Notes: generated by a model from the letters alone, not told the origin. A stretch of DNA of 64,000 nucleotides from Isoetes taiwanensis (GCA_021234155.1 JAJEKV010000147.1:1387019-1451018), one strand, 5' to 3'. Positions 1-11,075 are shown, numbered from the stretch's first letter. Numbers and translations are program-made.

Positions 1-368
1 AAGGTAGAGGAAACCCAGACCGAGGTAATAGGGGTGGTCGTGGAGGTTATTGGGATAATAACAGGGGTGGCAGAGGATAAGCTAGAGGAGATAACAGGAT
101 CATAGCACAAGCCAAACCCTGTAGTTGAAGTTAGGGTTGCTCGAATCATGGACCCTCTTGTGGAAAGAAAGTGCATGTATGCTGCAGTGGTATCAGAGCC
201 AAGTTTGAATTAGTGGATTGTAAGCTTATTGATCATTGATGTTAATTGCTATGGTTTCAGATTTTTGTAGAGATGAGTTTCACAAGAGGATCCCCAGGAG
301 GCGCTGGACAGGCTGGTGGAGCTAGGCCTAGTGGAACCCTTGATATAGCCGATATCTTGCAGGCTATC
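1..368 (+). pseudogene. Broken LTR-retrotransposon gag fragment, rearranged order
   Basis: Bases 1-185 encode a Gly/Arg/Asn-rich tail (GRGN, RGGRGGYWDNN, GGRG) like the region after a gag zinc knuckle. It is followed directly at 188-199 by TGGTATCAGAGC, the classic initiator tRNA-Met primer-binding site. A gag start follows at 273 (MSFTRGSPGGAGQAGG, then ADILQAI-like residues). The tail therefore precedes the primer site and gag start, not the usual order. The reading frame is interrupted at 368 by transposon A and resumes at 12636. The same arrangement is seen inverted at 12925-13600, and the gag body recurs at 34263-35091. Confidence 0.75.
188..199 (+). other. Primer-binding site, initiator tRNA-Met type
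   Basis: TGGTATCAGAGC followed by C matches the 3' end complement of plant initiator tRNA-Met, the commonest primer site of plant LTR elements. No LTR end lies directly upstream. The preceding bases are gag tail sequence, which is odd. Confidence 0.75.
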
Positions 369-392
369 GGGTAAAAGAAAGCTAGGGTGTCT
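369..392 (+). repeat. Left TIR of transposon A
   Basis: 24 bp starting GGGTAAAAGAAAGCTAGG, identical to the reverse complement of 12612-12635. Just inside lies a perfect 16-bp palindrome, ACATTTGGCCAAATGT (about 394-409). Confidence 0.9.
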
Positions 393-680
393 TACATTTG
401 GCCAAATGTAGAGTAATAGATGTATCACATTTCAAATACATAACCGTTTTTTCTGTATGGACATAATAGCTATATTATGGAATCTTTTTTTTCGGAACTA
501 CTTGCCACGTCAATTAAAATGCAATCATGAAGCAGATTTCAATTCCCGCCGCTCTAACCACTCCAAGAAACGCCTGAACGTTAGGAGAATTTCCCACTTT
601 CTGGCTAGAACTTCGCCTGCTCGGGATTTCCCTCCTTCTTGCCAGAATTCCTCCAGCTAACCCTAAACCACGCAAGAACC

Positions 681-3600
681 ATGATGAACAACGAAGGAAC
701 AGAAATGGCGCAAGAAGATTGCAATATCGGGAATGTGACAAAGAAAATGAAGCGTAAGATTGATGAAATTTGTAAATTTATATATGATCGTTCAAGATTT
801 ACGCCATGTGTGCAAAGGAGAGCTTTAGCGATGGAAAACTGCTCGGGATGAAAGGCTGCACTTCTTTTGAACCCGCCATTGGAAATCCAAATATAAAGCA
901 ATTCTCAAGGATACTTGTGCTAAAAATATCCGTGAAGGTCTCGGGGAAATGAAACAAGCAAATAGCAATGATAAATTAGCGACTAAGCATTCCCTCGCTA
1001 TCAATGATTGTTGGTGAGAATGGAAAACGCAGGCAAAAAGGAGTAGCCTCCAGAATTCTTCAAGTGCAAGCAAGAAACCTCACAAAAGCTGCAATTAGAA
1101 GAAAGCGGATGTCATTATTAGGTGCTAATATGTGGGCACTGGCAGGAAGGCAACCCAGGGCAGACATGCTTCCGGAATTAACCAAACAGTTGGTAAATGA
1201 GTTTTGGTTAACCCACACAAAAACTTCTCCAAAGTACAGGGATGTCAGGAAGAAAATGACACTTCCAATCCAGTTTTTGGACATGCCCCAGGTCAGTTTT
1301 AAGTCTTTTAATCCTCTTTTTTGCAAGCTTGATAGAAGCTAGCTTTTGTGCATCCTGGATAAGTTTAGTAATCCTATTTGCATTCCATGCAAGGGATGTT
1401 TAGGGTATACATTGAAGTACATCCAACTACAGTAATTATATTTTTACACTTGGAAGTACTGAATGAGCTATGTTTAACAGGAAAAGTACTTGGATGTACT
1501 TCCAATTACATCCAATGTGGCATAAGGCAGAAAATGTGTTGAAAGTCAGGCTGTGTTATTATAGTCTTGATTTTTGTAGTTCCCAAGTACATTATAGTAC
1601 ATTTTAAGCTTTCCTGATCTCAAGATAGTTTTGAAAGATAGGGTGATACATAAAAGTATTTAAATGTACTTCCTTACATAAGAAAAGTATTGAATACATA
1701 CATCTGTAATACTGAGTGACACCGTGCATTACACGGTTACATATTGAGTTTTTATGTACATCCGAACTCTTTGGAGTACATTCTTTATACATTTATACAT
1801 ATCATGTACATGGTATGTACGATGTTGTGGTATAGTAGTTGAATGTATATCAAATCATGATCTGAATGCCATAGAACTAATGCAATGTCTGCAACATCTT
1901 TGGATTCGTAAGTAGTTCTAATTTATATCTTACTTATACATGCCGCTTTTTTCCTTGCAGAGTGAACTGTATGAGATATTCAAAGATGAACATTTTGAAG
2001 TGAAGATTAGCATCAGAAAGTTCGAGCTGCTTAAGCCTACGTGTGTGAGAAGGTTGAAAGAGAGGAACACATGCTGCTGCGTGAAGCATGAATAAGCTGA
2101 TCTATACAGAAAAGCTTTTAGCGTCCTGAGGAGCAAATTTCATGCCAATTGTACATGTTCTTGTGGTGTGCAGATAAGAACAATGGCGTCTGCCAAGCTC
2201 CTTCTAAAACATTTCAAAATGTTGGTGCTATGTGGAGAGCTACGGTCTGACACAAGGAAGGCAAAGAGTGGCATAGTTTGGATCAGGTCAAGGGAGAGTG
2301 CCGTAACCGTAGCGAAAAATATTCAAATCGTCCCTAAGGAGAAAGAGTCGCAGAATGAGAACATTGAATGGCAAGTTTACAAATGCGTGAACGAACCTTC
2401 CAAAGTCGGCACTTCAAGGAGGTTGAAGCTTGTTCTTGAAAGCGGAGTCCGGTACATTGCTTGACAAGATGTTTCAAAGACCTTACAAAGTTCACTATTC
2501 ACAACTTTTCACAAGTTGGCGAGCAAACAATTCAGAAAATCGATTGCAAAATTTGAGGGATGATTCTGCTTTTGTCGGTAATGGACTTTCTGCAGAGAAC
2601 TACACTTTGCGACCATTCGGGGAGGTTCAGTCAGAACATTGGAACAATGACCGATAACTATTCCGGTGCATATAACCATGATGAAAGTCAATGGCGAGCT
2701 GAAAAAAACTGTTCATTTGTATGTTTCCGATGTTATGAAGCATGATGCTTTCTTTGTTTAGGCTGCACTCAAGAAGCACCATATTTGGATGATGCAAAAA
2801 GGTTTTGGCCACCAGGTCATGTGGTCTGATGGGTGTGATGCTCAGTTTAAGTGTTCTCGAGCCTTTTATTTGAATGTGGCCCAATATTATAACAGGTATA
2901 AAATTAGGATGCAGTGGAATTATTTTGGCTCAGGCCATGGAAAAGGAGAACATGATGGGCGTGTCGCTTTGGAGAAAAGGTTCCTAGCGCACGAGCAAAG
3001 GAAAGAGAATGGTGTTCCGATTTTGGGTGCCAACTCTGCTTGCACTTTGCTGAGACAAAAGAAGTGCAAAATGGTCATATGGGAGGTGATGGCAGAAGAC
3101 ATTAACAGGGACCCTCGTTCAGATTGTGAGACATTGCCTGGTACTCTAGCTATACATTGTGTGTCTGCTATTAATCCAGCTGACCCAACACTTGTCATGT
3201 ATAGATCCATGTCATGTTTTTGCAATGGTTGCTTGAATTTCAGATGGGGAGAATGTGAGAATCTCGAAAGCATTGTGGTGCGTGGAAGCTGCACAAATCG
3301 GAGCCTAGTTCGCCCGTGTCGACGAACAAGAAGAGCTAGTTGGTTTTTATGCAGCTGATGAGCAAGAACTATCCGATGTACTCCAAATTGGAGACATATT
3401 TGCATCTTTTGCTGCTCCAGGGAATCATGAAAATGTTCCATACTTCGTCCTCCTATGCGAAAGGAGATGCATATTCTTCGTGAAGATGTGATTGACGACT
3501 ATGGAAATAGAATGCTTGCGGTGACGGGGTTATAGCTGGTCATTACTATCAACTGCTACAAGGCACAAACCACAAGTACAAGTTGTTGGATGACAAAATA

Positions 3601-3753
3601 GTATTGGTACCAGCTGAATCTGTAATTGGAGCAAAGTTCACGATGCAGCAGGTCAAGCATAAGTTGAAGGGGGCACGTACAGCATATATGATCACACGAG
3701 AGGTGCATGACATGCTTATATCAAGTCTACCTGAGATTGTTGAGTGCACGTGA
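681..3753 (+). pseudogene. Transposase-like protein of transposon A, DGCxAQFK/HGKGEHD family, degenerate
   Basis: The first part (681-1291) contains MMNNEGTEMAQED and a basic segment (KRRQKGVASRIL, IRRKRMSLLGANM), with an early TGA at 849-851 and frameshifts. An intron with GT and TTGCAG borders runs 1292-1960. The next exon reads LYEIFKDEHFEVKISIRKF and then Cys-rich NTCCC. Further on come GEVQSEHWNNDR and HLYVSDVMKHDAFF, then WSDGCDAQFKCSRAF and GSGHGKGEHDG. The C-terminus (about 3520-3753) reads YKLLDDKIVLVPAES to the stop. From memory, this motif order matches a widespread eukaryotic family thought to have an RNase H-like DDE core, where the DGC/QFK Asp and the GHGKGEHD block would be catalytic. 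Several frame changes make it non-functional as read. Position between TIRs supports a transposase role. Confidence 0.7.
1292..1960 (+). other. Intron of transposon A transposase, rich in GTAC-containing motifs
   Basis: Donor CAG/GTCAGT and acceptor TTCCTTGCAG/AG bound this 669-bp intron. It contains many copies of GTACATCCAA, AGTACTTCCAA, AGTACATT and TGTACAT words. A similar GTAC-rich tract lies near the other end, at about 10630-11060. Confidence 0.6.
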
Positions 3754-4390
3754 CTAAGTTATATACAAAGGAACTTTCATATTTGCCATCATCTTCTGTT
3801 ATATTGAGAAAACTAGTCGATTGCTGCAAGTTTTTTTGTTATTTACTTATTTTTTAATCTGAAGTGCATTTTGATACTTAAATTTCAGTATCACGTAATA
3901 TCTTCGTGATCAAGCAAAAATGTATATCGAAAAGTACAAAATGTTCATCAATTGTTGCATGAAGAAGTTAAACTAGTCTGTGTTATGTTGACAAAACTAG
4001 TCGATTGCTGCAAGTTTTTTCTTATTTACTTATTTTTTTAATCTGAAGTGCATTTTGATACTTAAATTTCAGTATCACACAATATCTTCTGATTCCAAGC
4101 ACAATGTATATCAGAAAGTACAAAATGTTCATCAATTGTTGCATGAAGAAGTTAAACTAGTCTCGGAACTTGTTCTCGTTATAATGGATATCAATAGCTT
4201 TTCTTTTGATTCATGAAACAAAGCAGAAAGTGGAACATGTATGGAGACAAAAACTCTTGTATTACATATCACAAGATATACAACCTGATCATATCAAATA
4301 TGATGCCAATATATACAAGTCTGTTGTTCATGTTTTATATTAACATTAAATTACATCCGATGTGAAGCCAGTACATACTATTCTGCTGTT
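3754..4390. repeat. Non-coding spacer with a 184-bp tandem duplication
   Basis: A block starting AACTAGTCGATTGCTGC at 3811 repeats at 3995 with few differences (two copies, period about 184 bp). This spacer separates the convergent 3' ends of the two genes of transposon A. No coding sequence is recognised here. Confidence 0.75.
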
Positions 4391-4518
4391 TCAATATGTT
4401 ACTTTCTTGCAGCTTGTCCATAGCCTGAACATGCCATCTCTGTCCTTGTAGCCCTCTGAAAGCATTTGCCTCCAGACAGCTGTTGTTAGTACATCGGTTG
4501 GATTGCGTAAAGGATTCT
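4391..4518 (-). pseudogene. C-terminal end of the FCP1-like phosphatase exon
   Basis: Removing the retrotransposon 4519-7910 and one ATTCT joins YVKQN directly to PLRNPTDVLTTAVWRQML and on to a stop at 4391-4393. The frame is kept across the join, so the retrotransposon landed in an uninterrupted exon. Confidence 0.75.
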
Positions 4519-5371
4519 TGATATGGGGGCATGCTAGGGGGAGTGGTCCAGAAGAAATGAATTAAGGCAATGGGGTGTTGGAAAACAATGGTTAAGGCAA
4601 TGGGCATTTGGCTACAAGATATCATGAACAAAGGGGGCAAGATATTATCGAAGACCATAGGAAAATATCTTGCATTAAAAAAAAGGGGCAAGACATCTTA
4701 GGTAACCATTAACCTATAAGAAAGGGAAAAGTCCTATCTTAAGGAAAAAGGGAAACGTCGAAATAGGTTCACGCAGGTTTTGGCAACTATTTCTGTAATA
4801 AAAAGGGGTGGATCGAAATAGTGAAGTCGCACCTTTTTCGCCGAAAAAGGTAGTTCGAGCTGGGCTATAACTGAAGATAACGACTAGCTTTAGCAGTACA
4901 ACAGAATCTCAGCTTTGTCTCCAACTCCCCGCTGCAATCCAAAGACCAAAAACTCTATCCGCTTTCGATTAAGCACCAAAGAACCCTAACTTGGTCGTTC
5001 CTTTGGAAACCTGCCTGCGATCTTCTGATTCTGTTGAAGGCAATGCAAGCGCAGGATCTTCATGATTGAGTTGATATCTTGTTGCCTTTGAAAGCCCAAG
5101 ACTGATTCTAAGCCCATAACTGTTGTAAGATCGGATTGATCGCAAGCTGAAGGGATAATAGGCTGCGACCAATATCTTTCATTCTTTTCCCTTGGAAATT
5201 GCCTGAGATCTTGTTCTGGATCCGGTTGGGTGGAGACTGGATGCCCAATCCATTGGTTGTGGAAACCAAAGCCATTTGATCTTATATAAAGATTGTTATC
5301 TTTTAAATCTTGTCTGTAAAACTGTGGTTCAAAGTATCTACGTCTTTAAGTTTTTTCCTTAAAGCGCATCA
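4519..5371 (+). repeat. 5' LTR of the gag-only retrotransposon
   Basis: Begins TGATATGGGGGCATG and ends GCGCATCA just before the primer site. It is nearly identical to 7047-7910 except for a divergent patch (about 4935-4990) and an extra short duplication in the 3' copy (CTGGATCCTGTTCTGG). Confidence 0.9.
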
Positions 5372-5373
5372 AG

Positions 5374-5385
5374 TGGTATCAGAGC
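5374..5385 (+). other. Primer-binding site, initiator tRNA-Met
   Basis: TGGTATCAGAGC begins two bases after the 5' LTR end, the canonical position. Confidence 0.9.
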
Positions 5386-5408
5386 TTACCGATCCTCAGA
5401 TCTGATCA

Positions 5409-6623
5409 ATGGCCCAACGCTTCAATGTTACTGAAGCGCAGTATCAGCAAGCCTTGTCTAATGCTGGTTATATTGCATCCCAGTCAGCATTGCCTATGCC
5501 TAGCAGCCAGCAAGAGTATGACAGGCAAGTGGAACTGTTGGCTATTCTATACCGCTTCCTTCCAGATATTTATCAGCAACCTCCTTTGCCTAATGGTCCT
5601 CCTCCATTAAATCCTCCACCACCACCTAAGCTGAGAAAATGGTTAGAGAAAGCGGATATGCCGTCTTTCAAAGGGGGAAAGACAAAGCCTGTTAAGGTTG
5701 TCAGTTTCATTAGCCAATGGGAAAAGTTCTTTGAACGAGTGCAGGCAACAGATGTGGAAAGGCTGCAAGCCATGGACACTTATTTGAAAGATTGAGCTCA
5801 AGCATGGTGGCAAGGCAGGCGAGAATGTGATCCCAGGATCATTAATTGGGAAAGTTTCAAAACGGCTTTTGAGGCACATTATTTACCCTCTAACTATCAC
5901 AGTGAGTTACGCAGGGAATGGGATCGTCTGAAACAGGGGGAAACTGAGAGTATTCAGTCCTATACTTCCAAATTCACTTATTTAGCGGCACTAATAAGAA
6001 ATTTGGATGGGAAAGAGCTTCTAAGAAAATATGTCAGCGGATGTAGGGATGATATTTATGCGGAAATGGAAATATTTTTTCCAAAAGATTTAAATGAAGC
6101 CATTAAACTAGCATCCGCAGTGGAGCGGAAACTAGATCCAAAATCTAGGAAGTTTGATATTTGGGATGAGGAAACTTCAGATCAAGAGGACAAAAAAAGT
6201 AGCAAAGAGAAAAACGGAAGTAAGGAGCCTTCCAAGAACTCTAAGAGGAAGAGAAATAACGGCAATGGTAATGGTTCCGAAAGGAAGCGTGAGGAGGGAA
6301 GTCAAATTAGACTGCGGAAGGAAATTAAGGAACCAAAAGGTGGATGCTATAGATGCGGAGGAAATCATTTCCTAAGGGATTGCCCGTTTAGGGAAGGGGG
6401 ATTCACAAAAGTGGAACCATCTAAACCTCAAAAGGTTGTACCAATACATGCTATTGAAGGTCCCAAGCCCGTGGTTGTAGAAATGCATGCTATTGAAGGT
6501 CCCAAGCCCGTGGAGGATGTACCTGAGACCTCTAAAGCTGCTGAAGATCGGAAGAAAGGTGAGGAACGGGCAAAGGCTATAGCCAAAGAATGGAGGTGGC
6601 TCCAAATTGGAACTATGGGGTAA
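5409..6623 (+). pseudogene. Retrotransposon Gag with one zinc knuckle, one in-frame stop
   Basis: The frame opens with MAQRFNVTEAQYQQALS and a Pro-rich stretch, and runs to residue about 405. A single TGA (5793-5795) interrupts it between YLKD and AQAWWQGRREC. The capsid-like part reads INWESFKTAFEAHYLP and GETESIQSYTSKF. A Lys/Glu-rich linker precedes CYRCGGNHFLRDC, a CX2CX3HX4C knuckle one residue shorter than the usual CX2CX4HX4C. A 12-residue tandem repeat (HAIEGPKPV, twice) follows. It would coat and package element RNA. The intact frame on both sides of the stop suggests recent activity or suppression. Confidence 0.85.
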
Positions 6624-6798
6624 AAATCATAAAAAATTTACATTTCTTAGGATAAGATTTGATTTGATTTGGTTTGTAAGATTTGATTTTTATGTGGAAT
6701 AAAAATTAAATTATTATGAAAGCATGGTGCATTAGATGTAATTTTTGAAAGGTGATAATTGTTGTTATAGCACATTAGGCCTAACAAAAATTACATTG

Positions 6799-6915
6799 GT
6801 ATCGCGGAGATACAACAGTTTAGTATCGTGGAGATACTATCAATAAGTACCGTGGAGGTACAAACGATAGCGATGTGCCGCGGAGGTACAAGGATATATC
6901 GTACTGTGGCAGTAC
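6799..6915 (+). repeat. Five tandem RNA hairpins in the 3' region
   Basis: Five 15-nt inverted repeats start at 6799, 6823, 6847, 6875 and 6901, spaced 24-28 nt apart. Stems are GTATC/GATAC twice, GTACC/GGTAC, GTGCC/GGTAC (one G-U pair) and GTACT/AGTAC, all with loops of type GYGGM. Stem bases change in compensating pairs while the loop stays. This points to a selected RNA structure between gag and the 3' LTR. Confidence 0.75.
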
Positions 6916-7033
6916 GCGCATATCCGTAATTGTTTCTTGAATTTGTAGAACCTTCAGACGTATGGGGCAATCGCCTTGAGAAGGGATGGAGCCCACTAGA
7001 GCGTCTTTGGAAGATCGCGGACGATCTTCTTTA

Positions 7034-7046
7034 AGAAGGGATGGAT
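7034..7046 (+). other. Polypurine tract
   Basis: AAGAAGGGATGGA lies directly before the 3' LTR, where plus-strand DNA synthesis is primed. Confidence 0.7.
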
Positions 7047-7910
7047 TGATATGGGGGCATGCTAGGGGGAGTGGTCCAGAAGAAATGAATTAAGGCAATG
7101 GGGTGTTGGAAAACAATGGTTAAGGCAATGGGCATTTGGCTACAAGATATCATGAACAAAGGGGGCAAGATATTATCGAAGACCATAGGAAAATATCTTG
7201 CATTAAAAAAAAGGGGCAAGACATCTTAGGTAACCATTAACCTATAAGAAAGGGAAAAGTCCTATCTTAAGGAAAAAGGGAAACGTCGAAATAGGTTCAC
7301 GCAGGTTTTGGCAACTATTTCTGTAATAAAAAGGGGTGGATCGAAATAGTGAAGTCGCACCTTTTTCGCCGAAAAAGGTAGTTCGAGCTGGGCTATAACT
7401 GAAGATAACGGCTAGCTTTAGCAGTACAGCGGAATCTCAGCTTTGTCTCCAGCTCCTGCTGCAATCCGGCACCCTGAAACTCTATCTGCTCTGATTCCGG
7501 CACCAGCAACCCGGAACTTGGCTGTTCCTTTGGAAACCTGCCTGCGATCTTCTGATTCTGTTGAAGGCAATGCAAGCGCAGGATCTTCATGATTGAGTTG
7601 ATATCTTGTTGCCTTTGAAAGCCCAAGACTGATTCTAAGCCCATAACTGTTGTAAGATCGAATTGATTACAAGCTGAAGGGATAATAGGCTGCAACCAAT
7701 ACCTTTCATTCTTTTCCCTTGGAAATTGCCTGAGATCTTGTTCTGGATCCTGTTCTGGATCCGGTTGGGTGGAGACTGGATGCCCAATCCATTGGTTGTG
7801 GAAACCAAAGCCATTTGATCTTATATAAAGATTGTTATCTTTTAAATCTTGTCTGTAAAACTGTGGTTCAAAGTATCTACGTCTTTAAGTTTTTCCCTTA
7901 AAGCGTATCA
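7047..7910 (+). repeat. 3' LTR of the gag-only retrotransposon
   Basis: Matches 4519-5371 and ends GCGTATCA, followed by the target duplication ATTCT. Confidence 0.9.
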
Positions 7911-8481
7911 ATTCTGCTTCACATACTGTTGCAGGTCTGGTGCTATCAACAAACCCTCTAGCCATGGTTTCAGAAGTGTCAAGAGACCTGTGTCTTCAAC
8001 ATCACTTTCCTGCCATGAAGGTGGGCATATGCAATTTTCGTTGGGATTGAAGAGCATCTTGTACTCGGAGTCGTCTACTATTAGTGTGTTGCTGTCATTC
8101 CTGTCTGGATACTTCTCGTATATAAACTCAATTGGGTTCAGATACAAAGGTTTGTCTTCATATCTTTTAATCCGGAAAGGCAGCTCAAAACAAAGGGCTT
8201 CCATCAAAGGTGAACCTTAAGTCCCTTATCTCAAGGTCATTGTGAAGATTTTATCCACTACTCTTGATAGGTTCCATGGAGCTATTGATGACCATATTCC
8301 TACTTCAAAGTGTTCAAATACAAATTCCAGGAATTCGTCTAGGTGGGGCCTTAAAAACAACACTTTCGTGCCTATTATGTCATAATTTCCAACTAGTCGA
8401 TCATCATCGATACCAAAGTCCTATGTATTTGTTTTGCCAAAACATTATTGATATCAAACACTATCAACCTTTTCTGTACAT
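7911..8481 (-). pseudogene. FCP1/NLI-interacting-factor-like HAD phosphatase domain, main part
   Basis: The exon begins after acceptor TATCAG with VQKRLIVFDINNVLAKQ, the HAD motif I position (Asp codon 8453-8455). Here the usual second Asp is Asn. Further on: FLRPHLDEFLEFVFEHF, VGIWSSIAPWN (motif II region), then DKPLYLNPIEFIYEKY, NTLIVDDSEYKMLFNP (acidic motif) and WLEGLLIAPDLQQYVKQN. The order and spacing match plant FCP1-like HAD proteins. One frame change lies near 8210. The exon is split at ATTCT by a retrotransposon and finishes at 4513-4391. Confidence 0.8.
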
Positions 8482-8630
8482 CTGATATGAAAGAACATGC
8501 AATTTATCAATAAAGTATAGTGGAGTTGAATAAAAAGAGATTTTATTCATTAAAATTCAATGAAAAAATGTGTATTTTATAATCAAATAGTGTTTAGCAT
8601 TGACAATAGGGATAGGTCAAGCTTTCTCAC

Positions 8631-9302
8631 CACATTTATTAGTACCAGGTGGTCTAATGGTTTCGGGTGCGATGTGAATGTGGCCTAACTCCTGAAGTAG
8701 TGCTCGGATGAGAACATCACGACGATCCTCCGCATACTTTGGCAAGAACCAGTTTCGGGTAATCTGCAAATGTGACAACAATACTTACATAATAAGTATT
8801 AAAAACCATTTGTTTGCAAGACAAAAGAAGTGAGACACTCACATTGGTAGTTTTACCACACACGACATTGTGTCTACAAACTTCTCGCATATAAGCTGCA
8901 ACATAGAGGCCACATGAATCCCCATCTTTCTCACTGTGGACACTTATGAATCTTCACAACCGGTGAAGGATTTTGTCCATGCTTCAAAAAGTGGGACACT
9001 CGACACAACCGCTGCACCATAGTGAGGATGTGGAGCCCGCAAAAGACCGGATCTATTTTGTAGCAAATGAATGAAAGAAGCCGCTAACATGGTATCCAAT
9101 CCACTCAATATTAATAAAAGGAGATGTGAAATACAAAATACCTCTTAAGTGCAAGCATGTCAACGCCAATGTCCTCGGCAGAATTGAAGATCCGAATGTT
9201 GATGGTGTTCTTACTCTTAGTAAGTGCCATGTTGAAGATGACCAAAGTGTGATGTTCAAGAACTCTACATAGCATTGGAATCATGATCCATCTGCACTTC
9301 AA
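8631..9302 (-). pseudogene. Ulp1-like cysteine peptidase domain (C48)
   Basis: Ulp1 proteases process or remove SUMO-like modifiers. Reading leftward: WIMIPMLCRVLEHHTLVIFNM holds the expected catalytic His at HHTL (near 9250). INIRIFNSAED follows, where the usual catalytic Asp appears as Asn. A Q comes in HKCPQ, and the nucleophile Cys in DGDSCGLYVAAYMREV (codon 8912-8914). Introns have GT/AG borders, for example 8764-8842. The next exon reads ITRNWFLPKYAEDRRDV. A one-base shift sits just before DGDSCG (about 8935). Family assignment is strong; activity is doubtful. Confidence 0.8.
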
Positions 9303-9439
9303 CCAATTTATCCCCCGTAAGAGCTACCTTTACAATATCTCTTCCACGCTTTCGGAGGTCGCCATAGATTTATCTTTTTTCGCTTGCCTTGGTCCATCTT
9401 TGCAAATTCCATGAAGTCGTCCGGTGGGAAGAACCAGAC

Positions 9440-10582
9440 GTCGACCTTCGGCCTTTATCATCTAGAACACAGAGTCAAGCGGTACCTATAACAAGTTGAA
9501 AAGGATAAAATTACTAAACTTGACTTACACATACAAATGAACAAGTTCAAAGTCCAAGACTGCATACATATCCACATGCCTGGGTTGGAAAATTTTCCCA
9601 CATCCACGCCCAAAGACATCTTGTTCAAATAAATAACACTCCATTTCGGGCAAAGATCCCGGGAAAATCCTTGCCTTCTTGAGCTTCATCATTCGGTTCA
9701 AAGAAGGCATCATATGGCTATTGATTCGAATCGCATGCGGGTTCAATGACCAAGACATTTACACAAATCATCTACATTAGCCTACTACTATCCATATTAT
9801 TTTAAAGTTTTTAACTTGGATACTAGAATTAAAAAAAAATGTAAGATATGTAGATCAAGTTACCCCAGAGATCATTCTTCCGATCTGGCGATCTTCGCTT
9901 TCTGAGTCGGATCCATTTCCTTCCCATCTTTTTTGGTTTCCTCACTTTCATTCTTATTAGGTCCGAATCCTCGTCTTCAACCTCTCCCCGATTTCTCATT
10001 GTCATAAAATTCACTTCCCTTACTATGTCGGAAGCAAATTTGACACAAACTTAAGAGTATCCTACTCTACATCTTGATGCTCTAAGATTCCTCTTCATTA
10101 GGACACAGAAACATAGGATGTCATGGACTTCTCATTTCTTTGTATTAATCTTGAAATAAAATGCTTTCTTACCGCTTCTACCGCTTTAATTGTCTTCTTA
10201 CGTGGCTTTTTAGGGCGGACTTCTTCTTTGGAGTCACATTTTCTGGCTGGCTTTGCCTTTACTTTTGAAGATGTGGCCTTAGCCTCTCCCTCAATCTCTC
10301 GAGTTCCTCGTCATAACTGGAATGTCACCATGCGGACACTGTGCCGACCTCCTCAACCTTGTATCACCGCGGAATAGTTATTTTGCTTTTTCCTTCAATC
10401 ACCGCTTTCTTTCCCTCGGCTACATCTTGCACCTCAATTTTCTTTGGAACCTCCAAAACTGTGAAAACCGAACCAAGAATAAGAAATTGCTTCCTCGACA
10501 CAATGCAAAACAATTTGAAAACAAAGCGCTTCGATCGTGGTGTAATTTCTTTCGCTTGTTTTCTTGGCACTTTGAAGCTCAA
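9440..10582 (-). pseudogene. Intermediate coding patches upstream of the Ulp1 domain
   Basis: Minus-strand patches read KRFVFKLFCIVSRKQFL with a Lys-rich end (10582-10364), a highly basic stretch RKPKKMGRKWIRLRKRR (about 9940), and SHMMPSLNRMMKLKKARIF with FQPRHVDMYAVLDFELVH (9758-9525). The last resembles the start of a Ulp1 fold. Exact exon edges are uncertain, so function is inferred only from position in the same transcription unit. Confidence 0.4.
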
Positions 10583-11075
10583 AATAAATCACATAACAAT
10601 CGGATATCGGGTCTCAAACTAATCGGTCTCTAACTGTTACGTACATATCAATAGTCAGACATATTACTAGAACCGATCTACATTCAAGTACTTTGAGTAC
10701 ATACACATGTAAACAAATGGTTTATCTAGATGGAATGTACATGTAATGTACATGAATGTGCTCCAATGTATGCACATGTACACGTCGGACATTACATAAA
10801 ATACCTCTAAATGTTCTCGCCACAAAACTTCGATTACACAACTCCTAATTTTATGTATTTAAGTTCTACATCTTGGACCCTACAATGTGAATGTACAAAG
10901 CATGTATGTAAGAAACACATATATGTATGACATGCAAGGCATGGAACTATAAGTATAAAATAACCAAGACACTCTACATGTCTTTGTAGCAAAACCTTAA
11001 GTGCAACAATCTACATATAAATGGATTCTACATGTAAATGGATTCTACATTGCGGTAATCCTGGGTGCAAAGAAA
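10583..11075. other. Probable intron, GTAC-rich
   Basis: AT-rich, with repeated words such as AATGTACATGTAATGTACATG, AGTACATACACATG and CATGTACACG. No coding sequence is seen. It lies between the coiled-coil part and the next coding patch at 10364-10582, and mirrors the motif-rich intron at the other end of transposon A. Confidence 0.5.

Larger units (their letters stand above)
4519..7910 (+). mobile_element. Gag-only LTR retrotransposon (TR-GAG-like), target duplication ATTCT
   Basis: Two direct LTRs of about 860 bp start TGATATGGGG and end in CA (4519-5371, 7047-7910). ATTCT is duplicated at 4514-4518 and 7911-7915. A primer-binding site, a gag reading frame with one zinc knuckle and a purine tract before the 3' LTR are all present. 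There is no protease, reverse transcriptase or integrase in the 3.4-kb element. This matches non-autonomous plant elements known as TR-GAG, which would need enzymes from a partner. Confidence 0.9.

Noticed and set aside
188-199. A tRNA gene at the primer-binding site
   Set aside because: Only 12-13 bases match a tRNA end; no cloverleaf can be formed around it. I saw no tRNA or rRNA gene in the window, though a dedicated scan was not possible.
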